The notes: generated from the sequence alone by a model not told the origin. A stretch of DNA of 64,000 nt from DATKKG01 sp035543015 (GCA_035543015.1 DATKKG010000003.1:25459-89458); one strand, 5' to 3'. Positions 1 through 7,977 are shown, counted from the first letter of the stretch. Numbers and translations are program-made.

Positions 1-111
1 ATCGGGGCTCTCCCGCCGCGATAACATCTCAAACCCCACCTCATCATAGAGCACTCTCTGGACTACAGCAAGCTGGTCCTCATTGGGCGTCTTGTTCCGC
101 GGGCGTCGAAT
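1..111 (-). CDS. 5' part of an unidentified protein running off the left edge
   Basis: The minus-strand frame from position 111 to position 1 is open and reads as a plausible charged peptide (it contains NKTPNEDQLAVVQRVLYDE). A TATA-like element, CCATATAAG, lies at 137-129 and would start transcription near position 107. There is no ATG, GTG or TTG at the expected place: the first in-frame GTG is at 54 and only an ATT is found at 111. The gene may begin at GTG 54, use a rare start, or be wrong. Too little is inside the window to assign a family. Confidence 0.3.
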   Translation of the reverse strand, partial: MRRPRNKTPNEDQLAVVQRVLYDEVGFEMLSRRESPD

Positions 112-209
112 TAGGGGAAACTAGACCCCTTATATGGGGAACAACTCGGTAATAGCGGCGAAATCCATAACATATGTGAAAAACACTGTGCTCAATTGTA
201 AGATTTAGG

Positions 210-336
210 CGCCGCCGGCAGGACTCGAACCTGCGACCAGCTGGTCTCTGCGTGGATTAACAGCTTCAGCCTTCTGGGAAGTCAGCTGCTCTACCACGCT
301 GAGCTTTCGTCGGCCCCCAAAGGGACCAACGGCGGC
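210..336 (-). tRNA. tRNA-Asn(GUU) precursor with three introns
   Basis: Removing three segments gives a 74-nt cloverleaf ending in G73. The exons are 336-329, 305-282, 263-255 and 242-210; the introns are 328-306 (23 nt, between positions 8 and 9), 281-264 (18 nt, between 31 and 32) and 254-243 (12 nt, between 40 and 41; boundaries of the last two can slide one base). In the spliced form the acceptor GCCGCCG pairs fully with CGGCGGC, the anticodon stem GCUGA pairs fully with UCAGC, the anticodon loop is CUGUUAA, and the T arm is GCAGG/CCUGC around UUCGAGU. Without splicing neither the acceptor nor the anticodon stem closes properly. CCA is not fully encoded (CCU follows). All three introns are away from the usual 37/38 site. 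Confidence 0.85.
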
Positions 337-372
337 TCGACGGCAGCGCTCGGAGTGCCTGAAGCGCGTACT

Positions 373-382
373 CGTTATAAGC
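373..382 (-). promoter_or_regulatory. TATA box for tRNA-Asn
   Basis: The minus strand reads GCTTATAACG, about 40 bases before the tRNA 5' end at 336. It lies after the stop of the upstream inositol phosphate synthase gene (399), so the tRNA probably has its own promoter. The position supports a precursor beginning at 336 rather than near 314. Confidence 0.5.
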
Positions 383-398
383 GTTACTGGGAAGGGCA

Positions 399-1382
399 CT
401 ACTTCAGGTATTCCCTCTCGAAGTCGGCCATGGCCTTCTTGACCCTGACCTTCTTCGGCGGGTCCTTGAAGCCGAACGCCGAGATGACGTCTTCGACCCC
501 GCCCTTCCCCCCGGCCGCATACGCCGCCCTCGCCGAGTCAAGGAGTATGTTGGCTGCGTTCACCGGGTCGCTGCTCTTGAAGAACACGTCCATCACGTAC
601 GGTTCGTCCAGCGGCCCCTTCCCGACTATCCACAGGTAGACCGTCCTCTTCGACCCCATGAACTCCACGAAGTCGGTGGTCCCCGCCACCGTGTCGACCT
701 TGTACGGCAGCTCCTCTGCGATAGACTGGCTCTTGATCCCCCTCTTGAACGCCCTTATCTCGTCCTGGAGGGTGTTCAGCGTGTCCGGCGAGCCCCCGAC
801 GTCCAGCTGATAGCTCTTGACGACCCTGATCCCCCTCTGGTTCATGAAGTCAAGTATCCCCTTGTGCAGCACGGTCCCTCCCAACTGGCTCAGAAGGTCG
901 TCTCCCACCAGCGGCGCGCCGTTCTTCCTGAACAGCGCCGCGATCTTGGCGTCGTTGGCGACCAGCGAGGGCGTCGCGTTGACGAACGCTATCCCCAGCC
1001 GGCCGCAGATCTCCGCGTACCTCTTCGACGACCTGTCCTGTCCAGAGGAGATCAGGTTCAGCGCCACGTCGACCTTCCCTTTCTTCAGCTCCGCCTCCAG
1101 GTCCTCCTCCTTCTGCTCCTTGAACTCCCCCTCGGTCAGGTGCCTCGGCGGCCCGTCCAAGAGCAGCCCCGGCCTTACCTTGATGCCGTAGAACTCCTTC
1201 CCGACCTTGTCGTCGTCCACGTCGTAGGCCAGGACGACGGAGAGCTCCTTCACCGCGTGCCCTCCGACCCTTTCATGCCACAGCCCCTCCTTCCTTCCCT
1301 TCCCGTACCTGCTCACCGACTCTGCGAACGCCTTCGCGCTGTTGCCGGTCCCGAACAAGGCCACCCTGATCAAGGTCCTCAC
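399..1382 (-). CDS. ino1: Inositol-1-phosphate (myo-inositol-3-phosphate) synthase
   Basis: Converts glucose 6-phosphate to inositol 1-phosphate in an NAD-dependent reaction, feeding archaeal phosphatidylinositol-type lipids. The 327-residue protein has an N-terminal Rossmann turn (GTGNSA, residues 11-16), the conserved NATPSLVAND stretch near 135-145 and the family hallmark GDDLLSQLGGT at 160-170. The length is slightly short but compatible with the compact prokaryotic form. Its ATG overlaps the stop of the small membrane-protein gene upstream by 4 bases, so it is probably co-transcribed after the topoisomerase VI genes. Family call is firm; the lipid role is inferred from archaeal biology. 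Confidence 0.92.
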   Translation of the reverse strand: MRTLIRVALFGTGNSAKAFAESVSRYGKGRKEGLWHERVGGHAVKELSVVLAYDVDDDKVGKEFYGIKVRPGLLLDGPPRHLTEGEFKEQKEEDLEAELKKGKVDVALNLISSGQDRSSKRYAEICGRLGIAFVNATPSLVANDAKIAALFRKNGAPLVGDDLLSQLGGTVLHKGILDFMNQRGIRVVKSYQLDVGGSPDTLNTLQDEIRAFKRGIKSQSIAEELPYKVDTVAGTTDFVEFMGSKRTVYLWIVGKGPLDEPYVMDVFFKSSDPVNAANILLDSARAAYAAGGKGGVEDVISAFGFKDPPKKVRVKKAMADFEREYLK

Positions 1383-1570
1383 TCCTCGTACTTCGAAATG
1401 AGGGTCAGGAAGCCCGCCCCTCCCATGACCGCGGCCGCTATGACGTAGGAAGCCAGAAGCGGCGGGTACAGGGCGGGAGACGTGGTCATGGCGTTGTAGG
1501 CAAGGAGCAGGCCCATGGCAAGCGACGCTGCCCCCAGGATGCGGAGTATGACGGCGGCCCTGTCAGCCAT
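1379..1570 (-). CDS. Small two-helix membrane protein
   Basis: Using the ATG at 1570 gives 63 residues (starting MADRAAVILRIL) with two hydrophobic segments separated by a short loop, ending in a charged KYEE tail. A longer reading from 1633 would overlap the end of topoisomerase VI subunit A and adds a non-hydrophobic leader, so I prefer 1570. It sits between top6A and inositol phosphate synthase and overlaps the latter by 4 bases. No family recognised. Confidence 0.6.
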   Translation of the reverse strand: MADRAAVILRILGAASLAMGLLLAYNAMTTSPALYPPLLASYVIAAAVMGGAGFLTLISKYEE

Positions 1571-1614
1571 TCCATCTAAAGCCCCCTGGCACGGGAATTT
1601 AAACCCTTTCGCTT

Positions 1615-2706
1615 TCAGAGGCTCCGCGCCCACTCGAGCTTGTCCGGGAGGTACTTGTCCACGATGTAGGTCAGCCCGTACCTCGCGAAGGCCTCCAGCT
1701 CGGCCTTCTTCCTGTACTTCAGGAAGCAGTCGATCTCATCCTTCCACAGCTTCTCGTTGTACCTGGGGTCCTTCTGCAGCTCGTAGAGGCGCTTTATGTC
1801 CAGGTCGTTGAGCTTGTCGTGCGGCAGCTTGTACTTGTTGACGTCCGAAGACCACACACCGATCCACTTCGCGTCTGGGGTGGTCAGCTCCCTCAGATGG
1901 GCGGCGTTGGCGGAGCCCGATATCACCACCATGGCTATGTGCGCCCCCCAGGGATCCGCATCGCAGAGTATGTAGGTCGGCAGATGGAGCTCCTGGTTGA
2001 GCCTCCTCATTATGTACCTCGTGCTCCTGGGCGGCTGCCCCGCCGTGTTGATCAGGATCGCCTTGTGCTTCTCGTGCACCCTCTCCTCGATGAACCTTGT
2101 GAAGAGCCCTCCCTTCTCTATGGCTATCACCATCTCCGCGTCCGTGTCGACGAACTCCGCCGTCGTCAGGGCGGGCCCGATCATGACCCCGTCCGGGTGC
2201 GACGTCAGGTCCAGCCTCTTCCCCTCGTAGCCCGGTATCGTGTACTCGACCGTCAGGTCCCCGAAGATGGAGCTCCTCTCCTCCGGGTAGATGTTGAAGT
2301 CCTCCCTGGCCTTCATAAGCGCCGTCTCCAGGTCGGTTATCGTCTCGTCCGACTCCGCCTGGTCGGCGAACTCGGTGTTGTACGCCTGGGCCGAATAGTA
2401 CACGTCCCTTAGCGTGGACGTCTTCTTCTCCTTCACCAGCTGCTGGGAGAAGAACGCCAGCCACAGGAGCTGGGTGTACGGCCTGATGTGCTTGACATTG
2501 TGCGATGACCTCTTCACAGACGCCGCCCCCAGCACGAACTGCCTGAGGGCCTCGTCGTAGACTATGTTCTTGACGGACCTGCTGGGGAGCGTGATCTCGG
2601 GGAACCTCCCCGACTCGATGGCCTCGTAGGCCTCCTTCCCCATCTCCCTCAGCTGGGCGAAGACCTCCTCCTTCCTCTGCTCGGAGACCCTCTTCGCCTC
2701 CTTCAT
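1615..2706 (-). CDS. top6A: DNA topoisomerase VI subunit A
   Basis: Catalytic subunit of the type IIB topoisomerase, related to Spo11; makes the transient double-strand break during ATP-driven strand passage. The 363-residue protein starts at ATG 2706, which overlaps the stop of top6B in an ATGA junction. A much longer open frame upstream is an artefact running antisense to nothing conserved, inside top6B. The winged-helix domain carries the active-site tyrosine in TLRDVYYS (Tyr103 or Tyr104), and the Toprim domain has the metal-binding acidic motif CDADPWG. Order B then A in one operon is typical of archaea. Confidence 0.95.
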   Translation of the reverse strand: MKEAKRVSEQRKEEVFAQLREMGKEAYEAIESGRFPEITLPSRSVKNIVYDEALRQFVLGAASVKRSSHNVKHIRPYTQLLWLAFFSQQLVKEKKTSTLRDVYYSAQAYNTEFADQAESDETITDLETALMKAREDFNIYPEERSSIFGDLTVEYTIPGYEGKRLDLTSHPDGVMIGPALTTAEFVDTDAEMVIAIEKGGLFTRFIEERVHEKHKAILINTAGQPPRSTRYIMRRLNQELHLPTYILCDADPWGAHIAMVVISGSANAAHLRELTTPDAKWIGVWSSDVNKYKLPHDKLNDLDIKRLYELQKDPRYNEKLWKDEIDCFLKYRKKAELEAFARYGLTYIVDKYLPDKLEWARSL

Positions 2707-4229
2707 TCCTCTCCCTCCCCTTCGGCCTCTCCCGCCTGGCCCAGCAGCTTCGAATAAGACGGCGCCCTCGACTTGCCGTACAGCGACGCGCTGAACCTGG
2801 CGATCATGGGGATGTACTTGGCGTAGATGTTCATCCTCTTCACCTGCCGCTCCATGGAGCCCTTCCGGCTGAGGTAGAGCTGCAGCCTCCGGAGCACCTC
2901 CCTTATGCCGTTCCTCAGCTCCCTCTCGACCTCCGGCCTGTCCGCTATGTACTCCTTCCCCACCGTCTTGTAGGGGATCTTGGTGGAGCAGACGTGCGTG
3001 ATTATCACAAGCGACGAGTCCGAGGGGACCCTGTACCTCTTCAGGTCGATCTCCTCGTTGATGACCTTCCACGACACGTCGCTGCCCTCGTCGTACAGCA
3101 GCGGTATCCTGTTGGCGAACCTGAGAAGCCTGAGCCCCGGCTGGAGCGTCCTGCTGCCGTACGCCAGCCCCACTTCGACTATGAACGGGTACCCCGAATA
3201 CGCCGCCGGGTCCCTCACCGCCACCGCCGAGAACTCCGGCGCCAGCTCCTTCACTATGCCCGTCGTGAATATGTTCTCCCCCAGCGGCGAGAGGCACCTC
3301 GCGTCCGGCGGCAGGAACTTCTCGTAGGCGTGGAGCGCCTCCGTGAATCTCACCACTTCCTCCGAGCTGAGGCTCCTCGGGTCCCTGGAGGGGTCGAACC
3401 CCGCCTGAGCCAGGAAGTCCTTCGCGATCTTGTCCCCCACCCTGTGGAAGTTCCTGACCATGAAGCGAACCATCGTCCCACCCTTCCAGCCCCTGATGAG
3501 CCTCTTGACGGCCTCCACGTCCAGGCCGTGGGGATGGGGGAGGGTCTCCCTCGGCGGCTCCGGCATCTCGTCCGTGCCCCTCTTGAAAGACATCAGCTTC
3601 CCCGTGGGGTCCACGAAGGTGATGTCGGCGTATGGCGTGACCAGCGCCGTCTCCCTCAGGTAGTCCTGAATCCTGTTGGCCGACCGGAAGTAGTCCCCCT
3701 CCAGCTCGATCTTGACCTGGGTCCCCCTCCACCCCTTGGCGTCGACGACGTCGTGCCTCAGGATGATGGGGTTGTTCTTCTCGATGTCTATGGTGATGGC
3801 GAAGTCGTGGGCCTTGACCCCGTCGGTGGAGCTGGCCACCTCCGCAGGCTTGTTCGTCGTTATCTGGCCGTAGAGGACCGCCATGGTCCCTCCCATGCCG
3901 AACATGCCCCTCGCCTGCCTCAGCCTGTACTTCGACCCGTAGAAGATGCGGCCGAAGGCCCGCGGTATGTGCTCCGCCTCCACCCCCGACCCGTTGTCAC
4001 GAATCAGGACCTGGTAGTGCTTGGGGTCCGCCTTCTCCTCCTCTCCCGGGGCGCACGATATCCTTACGTAGATCTCCGGGGGGATCCTGAACTGCTCGGT
4101 CGCATCGAGCGAGTTCTCCAGAAGCTCCCTCAAGGCAGAGTAGAGCGCCCTCGACGGGTTGCTGAACCCAGCCAGGTCTCTGTTTCTATAGAAAGAAATC
4201 AGAGGGAGAACTGTCTGCGAAAGAGACAC
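2703..4229 (-). CDS. top6B: DNA topoisomerase VI subunit B
   Basis: ATPase subunit of topoisomerase VI; ATP binding dimerises it and gates passage through the cut made by subunit A. The 508-residue protein has the GHKL ATPase signature: N box ELLENSLDA (35-43), DNGSG (78-82) and the glycine-rich GMFGMG (108-113), followed by the helix-two-turn-helix and transducer regions. The segment ISFYRNRDLAGFSNPSRALY lines up with the usual family N terminus, so the ATG at 4229 is a good start. Stop overlaps top6A start by 4 bases. The gene just upstream (4249-5232) is foreign-looking, and the 19-base gap may put both on one transcript. Confidence 0.94.
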   Translation of the reverse strand: MSLSQTVLPLISFYRNRDLAGFSNPSRALYSALRELLENSLDATEQFRIPPEIYVRISCAPGEEEKADPKHYQVLIRDNGSGVEAEHIPRAFGRIFYGSKYRLRQARGMFGMGGTMAVLYGQITTNKPAEVASSTDGVKAHDFAITIDIEKNNPIILRHDVVDAKGWRGTQVKIELEGDYFRSANRIQDYLRETALVTPYADITFVDPTGKLMSFKRGTDEMPEPPRETLPHPHGLDVEAVKRLIRGWKGGTMVRFMVRNFHRVGDKIAKDFLAQAGFDPSRDPRSLSSEEVVRFTEALHAYEKFLPPDARCLSPLGENIFTTGIVKELAPEFSAVAVRDPAAYSGYPFIVEVGLAYGSRTLQPGLRLLRFANRIPLLYDEGSDVSWKVINEEIDLKRYRVPSDSSLVIITHVCSTKIPYKTVGKEYIADRPEVERELRNGIREVLRRLQLYLSRKGSMERQVKRMNIYAKYIPMIARFSASLYGKSRAPSYSKLLGQAGEAEGEGEE

Positions 4230-4248
4230 TGCTCTGCGGCAACCTCAC

Positions 4249-5232
4249 TCACCCTCCACAAACCTGTCGATAGATGCTCATTAATCTTTCAACCGTCTGC
4301 TCTCGTGTCTTGCAGTCTGCAAAGACGAACTTCTTGGGATTCCCACGGGCATCGTCCTGCCTATCGGAGATCCACAGGAAAACCTTGGTCATTATGCTCT
4401 TGTCGTGGCCATACCAAACCCCATAGCCAGCCTTCTTTCTGATAACCTTCAGGCCGGGCGTGAAGCCCACCATCTGAACGAACGCCTTGATGTGTTCCTT
4501 GCGCATTATGTGGACACCGACCCTGTTGATGTTCGATTGCATTCCCAGTGATGCCAGCATCGTCTGTATCTGCCGGCTGAATGCCTGATTCGTGGATGCG
4601 AGGACCACTCTGAACTCGACAGTGAAGTTCCGGGGAGCCCGTCTGACGGAGATTATCATCGAGCCCTCCGTGTCCGCAATGATCCTGCAGACCTTGACGC
4701 AGAGCTCGTTTGAAGCCGTGATGAGCCTCAAGCACTGTTCGGAGAAAACCTTCCCACGGATATGAGGCTCCAGGTCTCGCAGAACCAGTGACGAGGAGAT
4801 CCGAGAGTTCAATCCGTTCCTGCCTAGGGTGATTTCGCCGTAAGCATCTCGAGCCGCATCTCTGAATCTCTGATGAAGTTGTTCCTGTGTGTTCGTGAAT
4901 TGAACAGTGTGCTTGCTGAGGCATCCTTCCGTGATGATCAGGGTCATCATCAGAAGCCTCGCCTGCGTAACAACCCCTGGGTCATTCACCTTCCACTTGT
5001 AGAGCCTGTTCATGTACTCCGGATGCCTTTCCCGATATGCGCGAGATCCTTGGCCTCTTGTTCGGAGGGAGATCCCCTGCTTCAAGAGTCTCTTCCTTAC
5101 GTATGTCTGCGACCGTCCAACCTGGGCTGCAATCTCGTTTAGGGACATGCCACTGGCATAGAGCGCGGGGAGCTCCTCGGGGCTGGGCACATGGGAAGGC
5201 GCTTCCTTGACTGTGTCCTGGGGGAGAGCCAT
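4249..5232 (-). CDS. LAGLIDADG-type homing-endonuclease-like protein with N-terminal helix-turn-helix
   Basis: The 327-residue protein opens with a helix-turn-helix like that of resolvases and phage regulators (residues 29-52, SLNEIAAQVGRSQTYVRKRL). It then shows two LAGLIDADG-like helices ending in an acidic residue and glycine: LIITEGCLS near 98-106 and IIADTEGSM near 184-192. Spacing of about 85 residues fits one chain holding two half-domains. It stands alone rather than inside an intein: the flanking frames are separate genes. Base composition is less GC-rich than in top6B. A role as a free-standing homing endonuclease or a derived DNA-binding regulator is inference. Confidence 0.6.
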   Translation of the reverse strand: MALPQDTVKEAPSHVPSPEELPALYASGMSLNEIAAQVGRSQTYVRKRLLKQGISLRTRGQGSRAYRERHPEYMNRLYKWKVNDPGVVTQARLLMMTLIITEGCLSKHTVQFTNTQEQLHQRFRDAARDAYGEITLGRNGLNSRISSSLVLRDLEPHIRGKVFSEQCLRLITASNELCVKVCRIIADTEGSMIISVRRAPRNFTVEFRVVLASTNQAFSRQIQTMLASLGMQSNINRVGVHIMRKEHIKAFVQMVGFTPGLKVIRKKAGYGVWYGHDKSIMTKVFLWISDRQDDARGNPKKFVFADCKTREQTVERLMSIYRQVCGG

Positions 5233-5252
5233 CGCTGGCTCTGCTACAGACG

Positions 5253-5261
5253 CTATTTAAC
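5253..5261 (-). promoter_or_regulatory. TATA box for the LAGLIDADG-type gene
   Basis: The minus strand reads GTTAAATAG, centred about 25 bases before the ATG at 5232, as expected for a leaderless archaeal message. Confidence 0.5.
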
Positions 5262-5406
5262 GAAACGCATGCTACGGCGCCGGGTTGCCGCACGAGCCGC
5301 GGTACCCCTGCCCGGCAGCAACGAACGCGCCGCGCTTGGGGCATGCCTTCCCCTGGGGCGCAGGCGCAGCGCCGGGCGTGAACGGCGGGGTCTCCAGCGC
5401 TCCGAT

Positions 5407-5760
5407 CTAGGGGGAAGCCTGTGACTTGTTCAGGTTCCCAAGGATGATGTCGTAGGCCGTCTCCGCGTCGGCGTTTGAGAGGTCCCTCAGCTCCATCGTG
5501 TCCCCGCCCAGCTTCAGCCTGAACCTCACGGTCGATCTCGTCAGGCCCTTGTCCAGGAAGACCTCGGCGATGTCCTGGTAGCTCAGCTCTGAGTAATCAT
5601 CCACCAGGCCCAGGGAGTGCGGGTGCCTCAGTATGACCTTCTCGTTCGTTATCGCCACCGAGTCGATGTCCATCGCCGGGTGGAAGACCTTCTCCTTCAC
5701 GTAGAGCTGCACCTCCTCCTTCGGGCCGAGCCTCTCTTTCAGATCGTCTGGAATCTCCAT
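5407..5760 (-). CDS. Small PH-like domain protein
   Basis: 117 residues with alternating beta strands and a C-terminal helix, resembling short prokaryotic PH-like (YokE/bPH) domains: strands around VQLYVKEKVF, SVAITNEKVILRH, IAEVFLDKG and VRFRLKLGGDTMEL, then a helix ADAETAYDIILGNLNK. The characteristic pattern of 'trigger, state what it is, follow with a helix' fits, but no catalytic residues are expected or seen. The gene stands alone between the KH gene and the LAGLIDADG-type gene. Function unknown. Confidence 0.6.
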   Translation of the reverse strand: MEIPDDLKERLGPKEEVQLYVKEKVFHPAMDIDSVAITNEKVILRHPHSLGLVDDYSELSYQDIAEVFLDKGLTRSTVRFRLKLGGDTMELRDLSNADAETAYDIILGNLNKSQASP

Positions 5761-5947
5761 CTTCCCTCTCCCTCGCTCTGGAACCCGCTCTGATTTCTGC
5801 TTTTTGGGCTTCCGGGAAGTGATGGCGGCCCGACGACTGCCTTTAGCTCTCTCGACGTCCCCTATTGGCTAGGACGGGGGGAGGCGGTGGAACGCCGCGC
5901 CGGGCCCTCCATCGCAATCCCTACCGCTGATTCCATAAAACGACCCA

Positions 5948-6508
5948 CTAGTCTTCCCAGAGCTTCAGGCGGTCAAGCTTCTCCTTCGTACGGGCCTTCT
6001 GGAGGATCTCGTAGACCGTCCGGTGCTCGCTCCCGCCCGCCAGCATGGAGACCGCGTCGCTGGCCAGCTTGGCGTGCGCCTCGTCACAGATGATCGAAAC
6101 GTAGTGGCCGTAGACGGAGATCGAGGCCCCCGTCAGCTCCTCTATGATCCTCCTCGCCTTCCCCCTTTCGCCGATTATCCTGCCCTTGATCCTCTCCAAG
6201 GAGGACTTCGACCTCCCCGTCGTCTCCCTCAGGTCGATGATGGTGAACGTCTGCTCTTCCTTCAGAAGCCTCTTGGCCCTCTCCGGGGAGAAGCCCTTTC
6301 CGATCGCGTCGATCACCTCCATGGCCTTGAAGGGGTCCACCTCCTCCAGGTCCGCCGCGTCGGCCCGGATAGTGACATCCCCTGTTTCGCTGTCGATGTC
6401 GAGCCTTACCTTCAGCGTCTCCTCGAGCTCCTTCTTCTCCTCGCCGCTCCTCCCGATTATGACCCCGACCCTCTCCTTGGGTACCCTTACCATCTGCTCG
6501 AAGCTCAC
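5948..6508 (-). CDS. Pno1/Dim2-like protein with two KH domains
   Basis: Archaeal homologue of the eukaryotic ribosome-assembly factor Pno1 (Dim2/Krr1 family), which binds the 3' end of 16S-type rRNA during small-subunit maturation. The 186-residue protein has a first KH domain (VPKERVGVIIGRSGEEKKEL, 9-28) and a second whose loop is GRIIGERGKARRIIEELTG (about 108-126). The start codon overlaps the end of the RIO1 kinase gene by 4 bases. Neighbouring aIF1A, aIF2-beta and RIO1 support a ribosome-biogenesis role; RIO and Pno1 act together in eukaryotes. Confidence 0.88.
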   Translation of the reverse strand: MSFEQMVRVPKERVGVIIGRSGEEKKELEETLKVRLDIDSETGDVTIRADAADLEEVDPFKAMEVIDAIGKGFSPERAKRLLKEEQTFTIIDLRETTGRSKSSLERIKGRIIGERGKARRIIEELTGASISVYGHYVSIICDEAHAKLASDAVSMLAGGSEHRTVYEILQKARTKEKLDRLKLWED

Positions 6509-7284
6509 TCCGCGCCCACCTCGCCGAGTATCTCCTTCGCCGGCTTAATGTCTATTCCCCTCTTTGCGAAGAAGACGTTCACGTTCTCTATGTCCCTCTT
6601 CAGGAACTCGGTCGACATGGGGTGCCTCACGTCCACGGCCGAGCCGAAGTCGAAGAGGATGATGGAGCCGTGGAGCTTGAAGACGTTGTAGGAGGAGAGG
6701 TCCGCGTGCACGAGCCCTGCCTTCCTGTATAGGAGCTTCACCTGCCCGACCAGCCTTTCGTAGTCCCTTGGGTTGACCTCGGTCTCCTCCAGGGTGGGCG
6801 CCGGGACCCCTCCCTCGCCTATGAACTCCATCACCAGGACGTTCTTCTGGAGGTAGAGGGGCTCCGGGACCCTCACGCCGGCGTCGTAGGCCTGCTTGAG
6901 GTTCGCGAACTCCTTCCTTGCCCATTCGAAGATGAGCCCGTGGCCGTACCTCCTCACTCGGCTGAACCTGGGGTCACCTGTCATGTAGATCAGCCTCTTC
7001 TTGAAGTCGGATGTCGTGGTGTAGAAGAGCTTCACGGCGACGTCCCTCCCCCGGCTCACCCCCCAGTATACCCTGCCCTCCTTCCCGGCCTGCACCACCC
7101 CGTTGAGGTAGTCCAGGTCGCCCCTGCTCAGCATGTCGTAGAGGGTGAACAGGGTGTCCCTGTCGAAGACCGCCTGGCGGGAGTCCCTGTTCTCCGACCT
7201 GTTCCTGAGGTACCTGTTCTGCTTCTCGGAATTGAAAAGCGCCCTGACTATCTCGTCTTCCTGCTTTGTGCTTTCTTCACTCAA
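6505..7284 (-). CDS. rio1: RIO1-type serine protein kinase
   Basis: Atypical protein kinase/ATPase used in late small-subunit assembly. The 259 residues include the ATP lysine in VAVKLF (Lys85), the catalytic loop HADLSSYN (Asp195, Asn200) and the metal-binding DFG (Asp212). The fold lacks the usual substrate-binding lobe, as in all RIO kinases. Gap to aIF1A is 3 bases and overlap with the KH gene 4 bases, so these three are translated from one message. Confidence 0.93.
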   Translation of the reverse strand: MSEESTKQEDEIVRALFNSEKQNRYLRNRSENRDSRQAVFDRDTLFTLYDMLSRGDLDYLNGVVQAGKEGRVYWGVSRGRDVAVKLFYTTTSDFKKRLIYMTGDPRFSRVRRYGHGLIFEWARKEFANLKQAYDAGVRVPEPLYLQKNVLVMEFIGEGGVPAPTLEETEVNPRDYERLVGQVKLLYRKAGLVHADLSSYNVFKLHGSIILFDFGSAVDVRHPMSTEFLKRDIENVNVFFAKRGIDIKPAKEILGEVGAE

Positions 7285-7287
7285 GCG

Positions 7288-7599
7288 CTAGAGCTCCGGC
7301 GCGATCTGGCCCTTCTCCTTGAGCTGATCAACCTGGGCCACCGTGTACCGCCAGAGTATGTCGCACCTCTCGTCTGACTTGAAGTCCCAGGGGGCGACGA
7401 GGACGATGTCCCCCTCCCTGATCCATATCTTCCGCTTCAGCTTCCCCCTGATGCGGCCCACCCTGGTGACGCCGTCGCTGCAGTGCACCATTATGTGGTC
7501 GCTTCCCAGGAGCTTGACCACCCTGCCGAACATCTCTCCGGCCGAGGGGGACATGAACTCCTTGAGGGCCTTCTCGCTGAGAACCTTCCTTTTGCCCAA
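7288..7599 (-). CDS. eif1a: Translation initiation factor aIF1A
   Basis: Binds the A site of the 30S subunit during start-codon selection. 103 residues with the OB-fold core (MFGRVVKLLGSDHIMVHCSDG, then RIRGKLKRKIWIREGDIVLV) and the short basic N terminus of archaeal eIF1A. Translation begins 14 bases after the expected transcription start of a TATA box at 7631-7637, so the aIF1A-RIO1-Pno1 group has its own promoter apart from the aIF2-beta gene upstream. Confidence 0.95.
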   Translation of the reverse strand: MGKRKVLSEKALKEFMSPSAGEMFGRVVKLLGSDHIMVHCSDGVTRVGRIRGKLKRKIWIREGDIVLVAPWDFKSDERCDILWRYTVAQVDQLKEKGQIAPEL

Positions 7600-7630
7600 G
7601 GCTGACCGAATGAATTCAAATTCGCTATCG

Positions 7631-7637
7631 TAATAAA
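7631..7637 (-). promoter_or_regulatory. TATA box for the aIF1A-RIO1-Pno1 operon
   Basis: The minus strand reads TTTATTA, about 34 bases before the aIF1A ATG at 7599; the region around it (7600-7650) is clearly AT-rich against GC-rich flanks. Confidence 0.5.
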
Positions 7638-7655
7638 CTTATTGGGCTCGCGGCG

Positions 7656-7973
7656 TCAGACGGAGAACTTGTAGATCATGAGGAAGGAGACGTCCTCTAT
7701 CTTCCTCACGGCCCTCGGGTGGCCCAGCTTCTCCTTCAGGGCCCTCGCGACGATCCTGTTGCCCACCAGGTTCACGATGTCGGTCTCCTTGATCTTGGCG
7801 AGGGCGGTCTCTTCGTCCACCCTATCCCCCGAGAAGTAGTCCGGGGAGATGTCCACCTTCAGCCTCCCCTCCTTCAGCGTCCTCCCGAGGAGCTCCTCGT
7901 CGCAGATGTTCACCATCTTCGACGCCTGGTACCTGAGCTCCCGGCTGATGAAGCCCCTCTTTTCGCCGGCCAA
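7656..7973 (-). CDS. DUF424 family protein
   Basis: 105 residues matching the archaeal DUF424 pattern: YQASKMVNICDEELLGRTL followed by a conserved acidic region and IVNLVGNRIVARAL. The family is widespread in archaea, commonly beside aIF2-beta, and is thought to be linked to translation; no activity is known. Here it follows aIF2-beta by 4 bases, matching that pairing. Confidence 0.85.
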   Translation of the reverse strand: MAGEKRGFISRELRYQASKMVNICDEELLGRTLKEGRLKVDISPDYFSGDRVDEETALAKIKETDIVNLVGNRIVARALKEKLGHPRAVRKIEDVSFLMIYKFSV

Positions 7974-7977
7974 GTTC

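Noticed and set aside
210..314. tRNA read as a one-intron tRNA-Gly from a 5' end at 314
   Set aside because: It leaves an A-G mismatch in the acceptor stem, a mismatch in the anticodon stem, three bases before the D stem and no U8. The three-intron tRNA-Asn reading from 336 pairs perfectly.
1633..3732. Very long minus-strand open frame extending topoisomerase VI subunit A upstream
   Set aside because: The part before 2706 is Gly/Arg-rich shadow of top6B in another frame; the conserved protein begins at ATG 2706 in an ATGA overlap.
2994..4442. 482-codon plus-strand open frame
   Set aside because: Antisense to top6B and the LAGLIDADG-type gene, arginine/proline-rich shadow translation typical of GC-rich genomes.
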